DNA from: Acanthaster planci
Lineage: Eukaryota > Echinodermata > Asteroidea > Valvatida > Acanthasteridae
Direction: 5' to 3'
DNA length: 52,439 nt
Assembly (NCBI RefSeq): GCF_001949145.1
Contig: NW_019091356.1
Coordinates: 344,851 to 397,289, forward strand
Notes under the pieces: model-generated
The model's database searches: none
What the model was told of the DNA's origin: nothing
Seen by the model: only the letters and a program-made list of their open reading frames with translations
Position numbers and translations under genes: made by a program
Part shown: piece by piece, positions 1-11,490 of the stretch
How positions within the stretch are numbered: the stretch's first letter is position 1
Layout: the number at the start of each line of letters is the position of its first letter

Positions 1-86
1 AGAGCGAAAGGCTTTTTCGCATTCAAGGTCTCCTTTCCCGTCACTTTCGTCCCTCAAATCAAAAATATTAGATCTTCGAAACATCT

Positions 87-3000
87 ATGCCGACCAAGCT
101 TTTCCTGGGCGTTTCTCTTTTACTTGCCGTTCTGGGAGTTTTTCCAGGCATATTTGGGCAGGATGTAAGGGAAAAAACCTCTCTTGACAAGGATGACAAT
201 AGTACCAGAATCGCTCGTGAGTTCACGAACGGTTACAAGAAAGAGCGCAAAGTATGCGAGGGTAGCAACGGATGTCTGACATTTTTTGTTTTACTGTATA
301 TAAATCAAAACATAACATTCAGATACAAAAATAAATTACATGTTCACCGTTAGGTAGCCAGTCTGTAAAGCTAAGTAATGGCACCAAACATAAGCTAAAA
401 GAGGGTGGCAAATATACATGTACATTACAATACATGTATGCTTAAATTTTCAATCGCTGGGATCGATTTCACACAAGACTGAGTTGAAACAGTCTCAGAG
501 AGACATATATTAACGTTGGTCTGCATTCGAAAGGTTCGAACTGATCGAACCAAGGTCAAGGTCGCAGCTAATTCACGAGTCATGTGTCCTACCACGTGAC
601 ATAATGATTCCAAGGTACCTGTAATGGTATTGGCAAGTCAAAACAAAGGCTTCTCAAATTACTTGGAAGTATGAAGACATCTATCAACACATTGCCAGTT
701 TAGAATGACACAGCAGCGTGTGTACCTCAGGGCAATTCATCAACGCTATTACAGGACCAGGAACTAACGATTACAAGAGGGTTTGGGGACTGAAAAATTC
801 TCCCCTCGACTTGCCCTGCCGATATCTCCCTGCTTTTTAAGCTTGTTAGTGGCAATCTCCCTAGACAGACCTAGCCACCGGAGGGCGCGGTGTTGGCTGC
901 TCACCTCAGGGCTTGCAGCGGCAGTTGGAGCGAATTTCCCGTCGTGGTCGAGTTGTTTCATACTAAGGTCTCCACGTGGTGCGTCACGGGTGGACAAACA
1001 TATGGCAGAAACTATAGAAACGTCAATCAGATAACTTCCAGTCAGCAGTTGAAGCTGTCTTGGTCAAACTCGAAGCCTGAAGGGTCGGAACTAGCCAGTT
1101 ATGAAAAAGGATTTCACTTTTCAGTTAGCCAAGTTACACTTTTGTATAACCAGATTCAAAAACTTTAACTCTATTTAAAGTTGGTCTGTATTATGTTCTC
1201 AGAGTGTGATCTTGTATCATCTTATTGTCTTGAGATGATACACTATACTGCCAGAAATTTTCCATTCAGTACACAGTTTTATCAAAATCCAGTGTACATA
1301 ATCAATAAACCTTGTTTTCAATTCCTTCTTCTAATGCAGGGACCGACATGTAACAAGCCATGTCCGGTTTTATTCGAAGGTGGCCAATGTGTTTACGAGT
1401 GTGACTGTCCGTCGAGGAGATGTCATTATCCCGAAGGATCTTGTGCCTGCCCGCTCGGCTTCTCGGGATTCAAGTAAAATATTAGCAGAGAACTATAATT
1501 CTATCCAAATCCATAAATACATGCACACATAACCCAAGATCTGACGTTTACACAGATCTGTGCTATACATTTTACAGACGCAGTTATGACATCAATGCAT
1601 TTATCATTTGCAAGTATCTATCAACGAGGTATCAAAATTGTATGTATACTGATCGACATTGTCAGCAGGTTGCTATTTTCAAATGACATACTGTCTCCAC
1701 AGTTGCAGTGTGCCATGCCCATCTGGGTATTATGGACCTAACTGTCGCCTACAATGCCAGTGTGAAGTGAACGTCACGTGCTCACCAGAAACAGGATCTT
1801 GTATGAGACCACGTAGGTCCTACTGTCCAAATTATTTTCAGAATAATATAAAAATATTAAATAGCAGATAAAGTTTTTGATTGTAATCATGTTAACTTAA
1901 TAACCACGGGAAAATCTTACAGGAAAATGTAAAAGGGTGGTTTTAGTCCAACTTAACTTAATGGGGTGCAGTGAAGCAAGCATGATTCATACTGTGAGTG
2001 TCATACTGGACGGTATGACCTCAACTCATAAACACAGGGTCGTCATTTGACGAGACACTTAGTGCTGCTCATCACTAACAAAAAATTGACATTCTCAGCT
2101 TTCCTTTCTCCTCTAGTACGGAGAAAAGCAAAAGGCCCCTATGAGTTTGTGGTCGATAACTGCAACTTCCAAATAAAGATGACTTTCAGAGTGAATATCA
2201 CGGTGGATAAAGCCCTTAATAACAGTGTTTTACCTTGTAAGCTTTTGACCCGTTCACCTGTTTCTTTTTGATATTACGCCATGTCTAAGAGGTGGTTTTA
2301 CGAAGTGACTCTGCAATCTCAAAGCAACACACTATGGGCTAAACGACCGAATGGATTATAACATCCTTGAACATAAACCATTTAATTCCTTGGTCTTTGC
2401 TTTCGTTGCAAGTCATTTTGAGGCCACTGTTGGGAAACCTTTGGGAAAAGAGGCGTAGCCTATGTCACTCGTACAGCATTCGCTGCGGTTGATTTTCAGA
2501 TTTCAAGTACTTCGTGGATAAAAATTGTCATTTGAAATGTAAATACTGACTCAGTCATTGAAAAAGTACAATCGTTCAACCTCTAGGGACAATTTACTCC
2601 CAAACACAAGTATTCCTTACATGCAGAGGAATTGTTTAAGATTGATTTTTGAAGAGTTTTTGGGTGTTGTATGTCCTTCTAAACGACCTAACAAGGGTTA
2701 CTTTATCTTAATGTTTCATCAACAGCACTATTACATTCTAACTTCTTATCTCGATCATGACTTCCAGAGAACATATCGACCTTGCCAGATGATATACAAG
2801 TGAAGGTGCACATCTTTCGCATGGCTACCCTTACAGGTTGTGGTATCGCTGCTGTGGTCGCATTGGTTAGTGCGTCAGCATATGCTATTCAAAAGAGACG
2901 GACACGACGAGTCTTCAATGTCAGGTAAGAACCACAGTCGCTTGAAACGTGAAACTCCATAAAACTTCTCTTAGATTACAGCAGAAAATTACCTCGCTAG

Positions 3001-4390
3001 GTGGTTCATGTATTCACATTATGATTCTGTACTTTCTAATGTTGACATCTTTCAGTAACGTGATTACTTTCCTCATTTTTCAGGAAGAGAACAATGAGTA
3101 TGACGCCTATAGCTAACAGGACAGCCACCGACTGTGAAGGTAGAGGTATATATAGATTAGGAAAGAAAAAAGGGGGAAATCAGACATATTCGACTTTCAA
3201 AAGCCTGTTCCAGCAGTAATTCGGTCTTTCTAAAAGTTCCCAATGAATCAATATTTGCAAATAACACCAGTCCTGGTTTACATTTTTTTCATCCTTTACT
3301 AGAGATTCCAATTAAGTCATTGTCATCGTTTGGGGGTCGAGGCACGAGATACCAAGGTTATTTTGTCAAATTCCCAGGTAGATGTTCGACTGCCTCGTAC
3401 GTTGGGATGAAGGATTTACATGAACTTGCGGATCGACAAGAGGCTAATCCTGTCGCACCTGTCAGACCTATTTCCTGCTTATCAACGTCTACAACCTTCT
3501 CTATGGTTGAATCTTTATCAGAATTGGGGGACACGATTTACGAGGTTCGCGAGTCTAATGTTCTGGACGCGTTGAAGAAGCAGCCACCTAATCCAAGGTA
3601 CACCAACTACAGCGTGTTTTCTGTCGATGCAACACAACGGCTGGATCAGAGACTAAGCTCAATCAAGGATGGGTTTAGTATTGGTGGACTCAGTGATTCA
3701 GACGATGAGTTAGAATATAACTATCCCTACGCAGACTTTTCATTGAGGTTACCCGCGGCTGCCGAGATGACACGAGACAGCAGAGAACTTAGACCATGCT
3801 CCAGCAACACCGAGTACGTCGTAGTCCTTAATCAACACAAAAAAGTTGCCTGTTATACCCCAGCAGAGATCGAGCAAGGACTTCAGAGGGAAAGGCCAAC
3901 TGGAATAAGTTTCAGTACAGAAACAGTTCCAATGACTGCGCCCTCTGTTCCTAAACCCTTGCCAAGTCCTGAAGAAAGCTTATCAACTGACTCCAAAACA
4001 GGCCATTACCAAGTTCCTCGTTCTCCACCAATCCAACGCTTTGTAGATCCCAGCAATCAAAAGTTCGCGCGAGGTTACGTAACCTCAGTGAAGAAATCGT
4101 CGAGTCTCAAGAGAAGCTCTGATCATCGACGGACGAGGCGCCTTAAGTCAGCCATAGTCAAGTGTCCTCCCCCTCCACCCTATAGCCCACCTAAGGTTGA
4201 CAGGTTACCTCCACTCTATGTCAACAACCGCACCAATGCAGGGGGAGCAAGACACAAAGTATCGTTTAAGAAGAAAGCACCGCCGATACCAAAACCAAGA
4301 ACTCGCCATACAGGAGGAACGAACCCTGTCAAGTCTCAGGAAGCCGAAAAAACATCCATGGAAACGACAGGGATGGAACGATTTATTTAG
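87..4390 (+). CDS. EGF-repeat single-pass receptor-like protein with long cytoplasmic tail (draft model)
   Basis: Exons I support: 87-252 (signal peptide, start ATG at 87), 1340-1473, 1703-1812, 2117-2236, possibly a 39-base exon 2500-2538, 2789-2924, 3084-3139 and 3303-4390. The protein opens with a hydrophobic leader (MPTKLFLGVSLLLAVLGVF). Exons at 1340 and 1703 encode two cysteine-rich EGF/laminin-type units (GPTCNKPCP, CPSGYYGPNC) like those in the MEGF10/Draper/SREC group. A membrane segment (GCGIAAVVALVSASAYAI, about 2836-2890) is followed by a basic stop-transfer run (KRRTRR). The last exon gives a 361-residue tail containing NPRY (NPxY type, about 3589-3600), TEYVVV (TxYxxV type, about 3808-3825), PPPPPYSPP (PPxY, about 4164-4191) and PPIPKPR (SH3 ligand, about 4279-4300), suggesting phagocytic or adhesion signalling by analogy. 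Odd points: the join from exon 87-252 to 1340 is out of phase, so an exon is missing or the donor is at 263; the acceptor near 2768 would create a stop. Family-level call only. Confidence 0.72.
253..1339 (+). other. First intron of the EGF receptor-like gene, probably hiding an exon
   Basis: The donor at 253 (GTATGC) leaves codon phase 1, whereas the next clear exon at 1340 must start in phase 0, so either an unseen exon lies here or the first exon ends at 262 and the second begins upstream at about 1275 (AG before TACACAG), which is also in frame. Short open stretches between 783 and 1168 show no recognisable domain. Otherwise nothing. Confidence 0.4.
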
Positions 4391-5641
4391 CACAATTTAC
4401 AGAACATGTGTCACGCACAAAAAATGTAAATAGGTAGAAAGAACCACGAGATTTTTAAGGACAAACACGTCTGTAAATACGGGAACGATGACATTTGTTG
4501 CAAATTGATTCCTTCATTAGTTTTGACATGCTATTTCACTGTAATTAGTACAACCATTATCCTATTATCATATTTTGTATTACATGCAAAGTCGAACCTT
4601 GTTAAAAGACAACTTAATACAACATTCTACTTAAAAGAGAATGTTAGGTTCAAATGCTTCATCTTTTATTGTTTTCATTTCTCATCTGACAAGGTTCTGT
4701 TACAAGGTACTCTGCAAAGCCACAAGACCTCTTGTTAAAGACGTTTGAAGGTATCTCACAACGCATCGATGTTTATCTTCGAAGAATTATTCTCTGACCA
4801 GATCAACATAAAGTGGATTTCGGTTTAAATGTTGGCATGTGGCTACATCTTCAACCTCTTGCAGAGCAAATACTAATCACAGGCTGAACATATACTTCCA
4901 ACTGAAGTAATAAGTCTTGATGTAATTTCGTCTTCTTAGTTCAAGGATTGCAAGTAACAAGAAAATACTTTTCTTTATTCAAATAGACGACTTTAGAACT
5001 TATAAATGACAAATGTGTGTGGTATTCAACAGTTTTTATTAATAAAAATTTTACAAGCCATTCAAAACCCCCTTTTCCTTCGTTTCTCCTATAAATCCAA
5101 TCACTGACAAACAAGGAATGAGTCAATGTAAATTCAAAAAATCTTTTTGACTTGTTTCTTACACCGATTTAATGACTTTTGAGCCCATCTTTGACAACCT
5201 AACCGTATTAAATTATTAAAATTGGATGACTGAGTAGCTCAAGTGTTGATTATACAAAAGGAGGGCAGACTAAAACATTGGTACATTCCATGCAACTGAT
5301 CTTGAAGAAGGAATTCCTGTACGTATGAAGTCTGTAAAGACAACAAATAATACGCCAAATAAATACATGTATATCCTTTAAATAGACTTTGTTACAAAGA
5401 AAAAGGAGTACATGAACATGGAGTTGTAATAAACCTTTTATCCGTCTTTTATTTGCCCCTATTCACATGAATATAATGTCACTGTTCCAAACACCTCTAC
5501 CAACCCCAAAAAATCAAAGATATGTTATTCTCTCAGTTTCTTTCCAGAAAACTTTTTCAAAGTAACTTTTTTAATTAAGCCCAAACAAGTTTGAACGAGG
5601 CCATTGGTACCATCAGCATTTATCCCATCTCTGGGTTTCTC
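4391..5641. other. Tail-to-tail intergenic region and 3' UTRs
   Basis: Lies between the stop of the EGF receptor-like gene and the stop of MTRR. AT-rich with no coding signal. AATAAA words on the + strand at 5041-5046 and 5428-5433 could serve the upstream gene; the MTRR signal is listed separately. Confidence 0.5.
5448..5453 (-). terminator. Candidate polyadenylation signal of MTRR (AATAAA)
   Basis: AATAAA read on the - strand, about 190 bases beyond the MTRR stop at 5642. Position fits a short 3' UTR; no transcript evidence. Confidence 0.4.
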
Positions 5642-8600
5642 TCAAGTCCACACATCCTCCAAGTAACGCTTCTCTTCACGTAATGTTGCTAGGAGACACG
5701 CTGCTTCATAAGCACTCCTCCCTGTCTCCTGCATGAAGATGTCACTCCATGTGGCAGTCACATTCTTAGCCATGTTCTTGGCATCACTGATAAGGACAGA
5801 AACAAAACAGGTTTTGATGAGGAAATAATACGCAGGATAGAGAAAGGTACAAGTGGTTTTCATGCACACTGGAGGAGTTTGGAGGATTTAAGAAGCTTCC
5901 TTGCAAAAATCCCTGGGAAGTTTGAATGAATGGGGATTGATTTCTGAGAGAAGCACTTACCCACAAACGTAAATCACTGCCTTGTCCTCTAGAATCAGTT
6001 GACTGAGTTCAGTAGCATGTTTCCTCATGTTATCCTGAACATAGCGAGGGACATCAGGTACATTCCTTGCTCCTGCAATCTCACTGGTCACTGATTGGAT
6101 CAGATCACGTGAGAAGGACAAGCAGAGTTTGGACAAGATACCAGAGGACAGATGACCCTCAATAACCTCCCTGTTGAGAAATAATGACCACTTGGCTTCA
6201 TCTGATATTTAGCATGAGAGTATTAGGCATTAACAAAGTTCAATAACATAAAAGTCTCATCCTTGAGGGCAAAAGTTACGCATTTCCCTGACAAAAAAGT
6301 TTTAAGTGCATTTGTTAACCGTTAAACAGGAATCTATGTGAGGGTTGAAGTCCTAGAGGTTCCTTTGACATGTTCAAAAAAGTTTCCAGGGAACTCAAGT
6401 TACATTCAGGTATCACTAACCTGTACAAGAAATCTCTATCCCGATGTCGACAACCAAATAATAGCCAAGCTGGACCAAGACACACTCCTGTCTGCTGCAT
6501 ACAAGCCCTATGCTGTAAAAATCCTATAAAAGGAGCCACACCTGTGCCTGGTCCAATCATTATAATGGGCGTGGTTGGGTCAGCTGGGAGGTGGAAATGC
6601 TGATTGGTGCGTTCAAAAATGGGTATCTAAAAAAAGGGAAACAAAAATGTTACAACTCAAAACAAAAGCAAACTGGAAATGAAGTCCACTCTCGCAAAGA
6701 ATTGATGTGATCAGTACACTGTACTTCCATCCCAAAGAAATACATTGTATGACTAACCCTTATCTCTGGATGAATATCAAGTTGCAACATCTGACTATGC
6801 AATGAATCATCTGAATAGTGTTGGATTTTGGTCAAGTGATTAAGCCATCCTGTGCAAACTCCTTCACGTTGCTTGTTCCTCCCTTGCTCTTCAGAAAAGA
6901 CCACAATGTTGAAGACAAAATGCAACTTGTTGGAATCCACTAACGGGGAGCTGTAACAAGAATGGCAAATGACGGTTATCTTTTAATACTAATTCTAGTG
7001 ATCCCTTCCTACTCATTCCTCCCATGCAGACTTGTAAATATCCAGAACACACTCATGTTCACTTCTGCCATTAGCTCTGCCAGATATTTTCCATTTACAC
7101 AATGTCTATGGCCACAATTTGACCTTCAAACACATGACTACTCAAGCCCAACGTCACAGAGCAACTCAGCAGAAAATTTTGCTCAGTAAATCTTTGTGCT
7201 GGCCAAAATAAACCAGTCATGATTGGTTTGCCGGTTTGTCACGATTCTCTTTTAACAGAGCAGCTCTATGAAATTAGCCCTTGGTTTGAGCACAGAGTAT
7301 ACAAAACAAATTTTCAACTGGATATGCACAAAGGTGCAGCATCTTTGCATGAAAGGAATGCATTAAATGAGAGCTGTCCACTACTTACCTTGATATTGAA
7401 TAAGGTCTAGGCTGTAACCTAGGCAGGTGCTCAAACAGTTGACTCAGAGGAGGACTGCACGATGGGAAAGCTGTTAGGATATCCAATAGCGACAGGTGAG
7501 GATCTCGTATGAAGGCACCATAGTCCCCTGCACCTTGTTTACTACACAGTTCCTGCAGTCGACGTTTCTCAGACTCATCACTTGTGTGGTCTATAAGGAC
7601 TCTCAAGAATGCCTGGAGATTAAGTCAAGATTGTCAGATCTGAAAAAAGCTTTGCAATGAATTGGACAAATGTACATTCTACTGATTATATAAATGTTTT
7701 ATCCCTAAAACCAACAAGTACTTATGCATACATGCTTGTATTTTCTACGGCACACCATATTCCTTACTAAAGAAAAACATGACACATCGTCAAAAATTCT
7801 TCCAGACTATTCTGTTTAGTATGTTAAATGTAAACAACATTTGAATGTCCACGTTCATTCTATGGGTATCTCAAGATGACAAAGAAATATGGAGTTAGTT
7901 TTGCAATCTACCTTCTTTGGTGGACTCCTTATATCACAGCAATGCAGAAAGGCATGCCTTAAGGAGCAGAGGGGTGTGGGTATATACTCTGGTATTGCAG
8001 CACGTCTCTTCTTAGTTCCACTTAGCACCTGCAGACTCAATGGGCAGTCTGCCTTGTCTGCAAGGCCGAGCCTTTGTATGAGGTTACTGACCTCTTTACT
8101 ATCGTTAGGACAGATAATGCTGAAGGAATCTCCCGGTTGGTACTGAATTCCACTCTCCTGAACATAATTTTAAGTATCAGAGTTGAAATTAAGAATGAAA
8201 TTTGATGACATACAAGATTATTTCATTTTTCAATGGCCAGGGGATATATGTATCTACATATTCTAACATTTCAACATATTCCTTGAGAGATTCACATTTC
8301 AACTTGGGAGAGAAACTTACAGAAATATCTAGTTCCAGGTCAAGCGCTGTCTTGACAGCATCTTCTCTGGTCAGCCTAGTAGCAGAGACAAACTTTACCA
8401 TGGTAACAGAGGAAGCAGCAGATGGCATGGGTGCTCCACCTTGAAGAGGAAGATCATCTGTGTTCTATAATAAACAAATGTTGGAAACAAGGTATTCATG
8501 GGGTGTAGTATTTTCTCCAACAACATAAAGAAGATGATGAGCACAGATTGAATACCACTGATGAATGGGATGAAAGCAGCATCTTACCAAGGTCTGTTCA

Positions 8601-11472
8601 GTATGGAACTCCACTTCAAGGAATGCAGGTGAAGCAACAGGCAGTGTAAGACCACTTTCAGATAAGGGTGGGATAGACCTAGTCAGTGAGGCACAGCTTT
8701 CTGTGTTAGAGGAAGATCCTGATATACCGATTGGCTCATCGCTGTTTTTAGCAGGTGTATCTTCACCACCTGTTCTTTTAAGCACTACATTCTGTTGAGT
8801 GGCATCATCAGACCCAGACAGTGAAGTAGTGGGCTCTTTCTTTGATGATGGGGAGTTACTGAATTGGTTTATGACTGAAGCTATAGTGCCAGACGCTGTG
8901 CCATTCGCATCATTTTTAATACTCATTTCCTCTGCAATACCAGGAGTTTTGGAAGGTCTTGATGACGCTGGAAAACCTTGATTACTTGTCCTTTCCTTGG
9001 CAGAACTGTTTTCGGCATTTTCTGAAGTTCTTGATTCAGATTTAAGAGCAGAAGATACTTCCTCACCCTTCACTTCAGTGGGGGACTGGACATTCTCCAT
9101 CAGGTTTGAGGATCTATCACTAGAATCAACAATTTCATTTCTAACTTTCATTCCCTGGTTTGAGTCACAGGTACCATCAGTTGCTATAACTGAGGTGTCA
9201 GTTTGACTCTCAGAGACACAGTCTATGCCAAGATGCTTTCTAAGGGCTGGATATAGTCCTTCAATCCAGGGTTCTGCAACAATTTCTAAGCTGCAAAAGA
9301 TCAGAGGAAGAGTCAACTACTTCTAAGATCAATAAAACTCAGCAATTAATTCAGTGCAGAGATGTGCTTTTGACTTATTAAGCTGATCTGGGAAATTAAT
9401 GATGACTTCTAAGAAGAAATAACAAGTTGGTAGTAACATTTTAAAAACAATGAACCCAAGTAGCTGGCACGCAGTAACTATGAGTAACACCTGTTCCTAA
9501 AGCAAGCATGTTTTGAATTGAAGGAAAGATAACAATCTGAAAACAAAGGCATTACCATAGGGAATCAAAATTCTAATGTTAAGTAATTGCCTTGACAACT
9601 CTCACCACTTCATGGGATGTGGGATTACAATTGGTTATTCCCCTGTGATTTCAATGCAAACTGGACCAGCAGAAGGCCCTAGCAGAACTCACCCGGTCGC
9701 ATCATCAGCAAAGCCAGATGGATAAAAGCGGCTTGCTCCAAGCTCTTCAAGTCTTTGGTCAAAATTTTTGCCATTGCGACAGAAATTAGTGTAGTTGGAG
9801 TCTCCAAGACCTGAATAGACAGCACGCATGCATGGACAAATAGATTACATGTATGACACAATCACACAGAATCAGGACTGTTAAAAAAACTAATTTTGCC
9901 CATTGGATGATTGGAAGACAGGAGTCAAGAAGTTGTTAATAACTTAAGTTTCTATCCTTGCCCTTGCAGCATTGTATCCTTGAGAATCCTTGTACATGTA
10001 GTTCTTGAAGAGCCTCTTCAACCAACAACTTCTGCCACACACATTCTAAGTCTAAGAGTATACAGTAACATTTTCAAATCAGCCATCAGAAAACTTTACA
10101 GCATTCAGACTGTGCAGAAACTAGCACCTATAAGGAACGTACCCAGCAGAGTAAAATGAACTCCAGCAAGGTGATCACTAGGTAATGTTTTCTTTTTGAT
10201 GCGACGCCAGAACTTCTGTGCAGTATCTGGTGGCTCACCATCTCCTGTTGTAGAAACGACTATCACAATGCATGTCTCTTTTTCGATGCTGAACTGCAAA
10301 AAGCATCATGAAGAAGACGTGCTTTAAACACTTACATGTATGTTTCATTTTCCAAGCATTATTCACTGCTCAAAGAATATTCATTCTAAATGTTTTACAC
10401 ATCTGTGTATATTATATATTACGGACCATTAAGACTTTTCTCTACAAGCACTCTTTGGCAAACCTACATGTACCATTGGCCTTTTGTTCATAAACAAAAA
10501 GAAACATTCTCCTTGAACTGGTAGTATGGTAGTTCACCTACAAACATTTAGACTATGTTGTCGATAAAATTCAATTCTGCTTATAGCTAACAAAAAGGCT
10601 TTTTAAATCACTGATTGATTGCATGCATGGATTTCATTAATTTTCACCAGACTTCCTGTTGGACTTTTTCATCCATGTCGTTATGGAAACTTACCCCGAC
10701 TCCTTGTACACATTTCTTTACACAAATCTTGGATGCATTCCCACTTGGACTTGGTTACAAGGGCGAAATGTTAACTTTCCTGTGTGGTTAGCTAAATGCG
10801 GCATAGCGCAGATGTCTAAATTGTATATTCACGCGCTAGCTACCATGCTGTTTGAGTGGTTACATTACACAACAGGAATTTTTATAATTTCCTTACTGCT
10901 ACAAAAAAGTTTTACCAACACAAAACTAGATCATGCTTCTAAACATTTTGATTAAATCTTCTATAACACCTGTGAGGCAAATGTGCAGAAATGTGCACAG
11001 GGCCATCATAAAAAATAGCAATGTGAGCATATACCTGTACATATCAATACACACAAAGGAGTCAGGAAACCATTCTTCACACAAGGAATTTTAGATTGTA
11101 CTCTTGGAAGTTTTACAGCAAGGTGCCATTCCCATCCGATTAATCAGGGATTCTGTAAAACTATCTCAGTTCAGCAAAACCCTCTGTGCCCATTTTCAAC
11201 TGAGAATCGTAAAACTTGCAGGAATATCAATTCTATGGGTCTTCCAACTGGACTTAATTGTAATTCAGCCTTTGTGGTACAATGTATATCAAATACGTTC
11301 GATGGGAACATGGATTTCATTTTACCTTCTTGTCAGTCATACTGAAGCAGTGCATCTCTGGCTCCAATCCATGATTTGGTGACATCTCAAAGATTTCTTC
11401 AGCTATGGCCTTGGCCTGGCCGGTCTGAGAGCCATATACGAGGAGAAACCGCCCTTGATTTCCTTTCGTCAT
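5642..11472 (-). CDS. MTRR: Methionine synthase reductase (complete, 11 coding exons)
   Basis: Diflavin NADPH reductase that reactivates cob(II)alamin methionine synthase. Coding exons (- strand): 11472-11326, 10293-10143, 9810-9693, 9290-8588, 8464-8321, 8157-7912, 7612-7389, 6950-6758, 6626-6421, 6170-5961, 5786-5642. Phases match at every junction; 828 codons plus TGA. Domains: FMN-binding flavodoxin ([12 protein letters not shown] near residue 14; [12 protein letters not shown] near 63; [11 protein letters not shown] near 100), Ser/acid-rich hinge about 160-345, FAD domain ([16 protein letters not shown] near 572; GVCTGWL), NADPH domain ([36 protein letters not shown]), and C-terminal EDVWT with the flavin-shielding Trp. 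Human MTRR is about 700 residues; the excess is mainly the 234-codon hinge exon 9290-8588. ATG at 11472 gives an N-terminus aligned with the human short form. The exon opens at 11490, so a 5' UTR exon lies upstream. Divergent from FMC1. Confidence 0.96.
10144..11325 (-). other. Introns 1 to 4 of MTRR, largest gap
   Basis: The 1.03-kb intron 11325-10294 and the smaller ones between 10142 and 9291 contain AT-rich sequence with no second gene. Short open frames inside (for example 10659-10955 on +) show no family features and lie in intron sequence. Confidence 0.4.
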
Positions 11473-11490
11473 TGTATCAAAATCCACAAT

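Noticed and set aside
890-1168. Open frame in the first intron of the EGF receptor-like gene
   Set aside because: Considered as the missing exon but no in-phase AG/GT pair and no cysteine-rich motif supports it.
8799-9206. Open frames on the + strand opposite the MTRR hinge exon
   Set aside because: Antisense shadows of the low-complexity coding exon 9290-8588.
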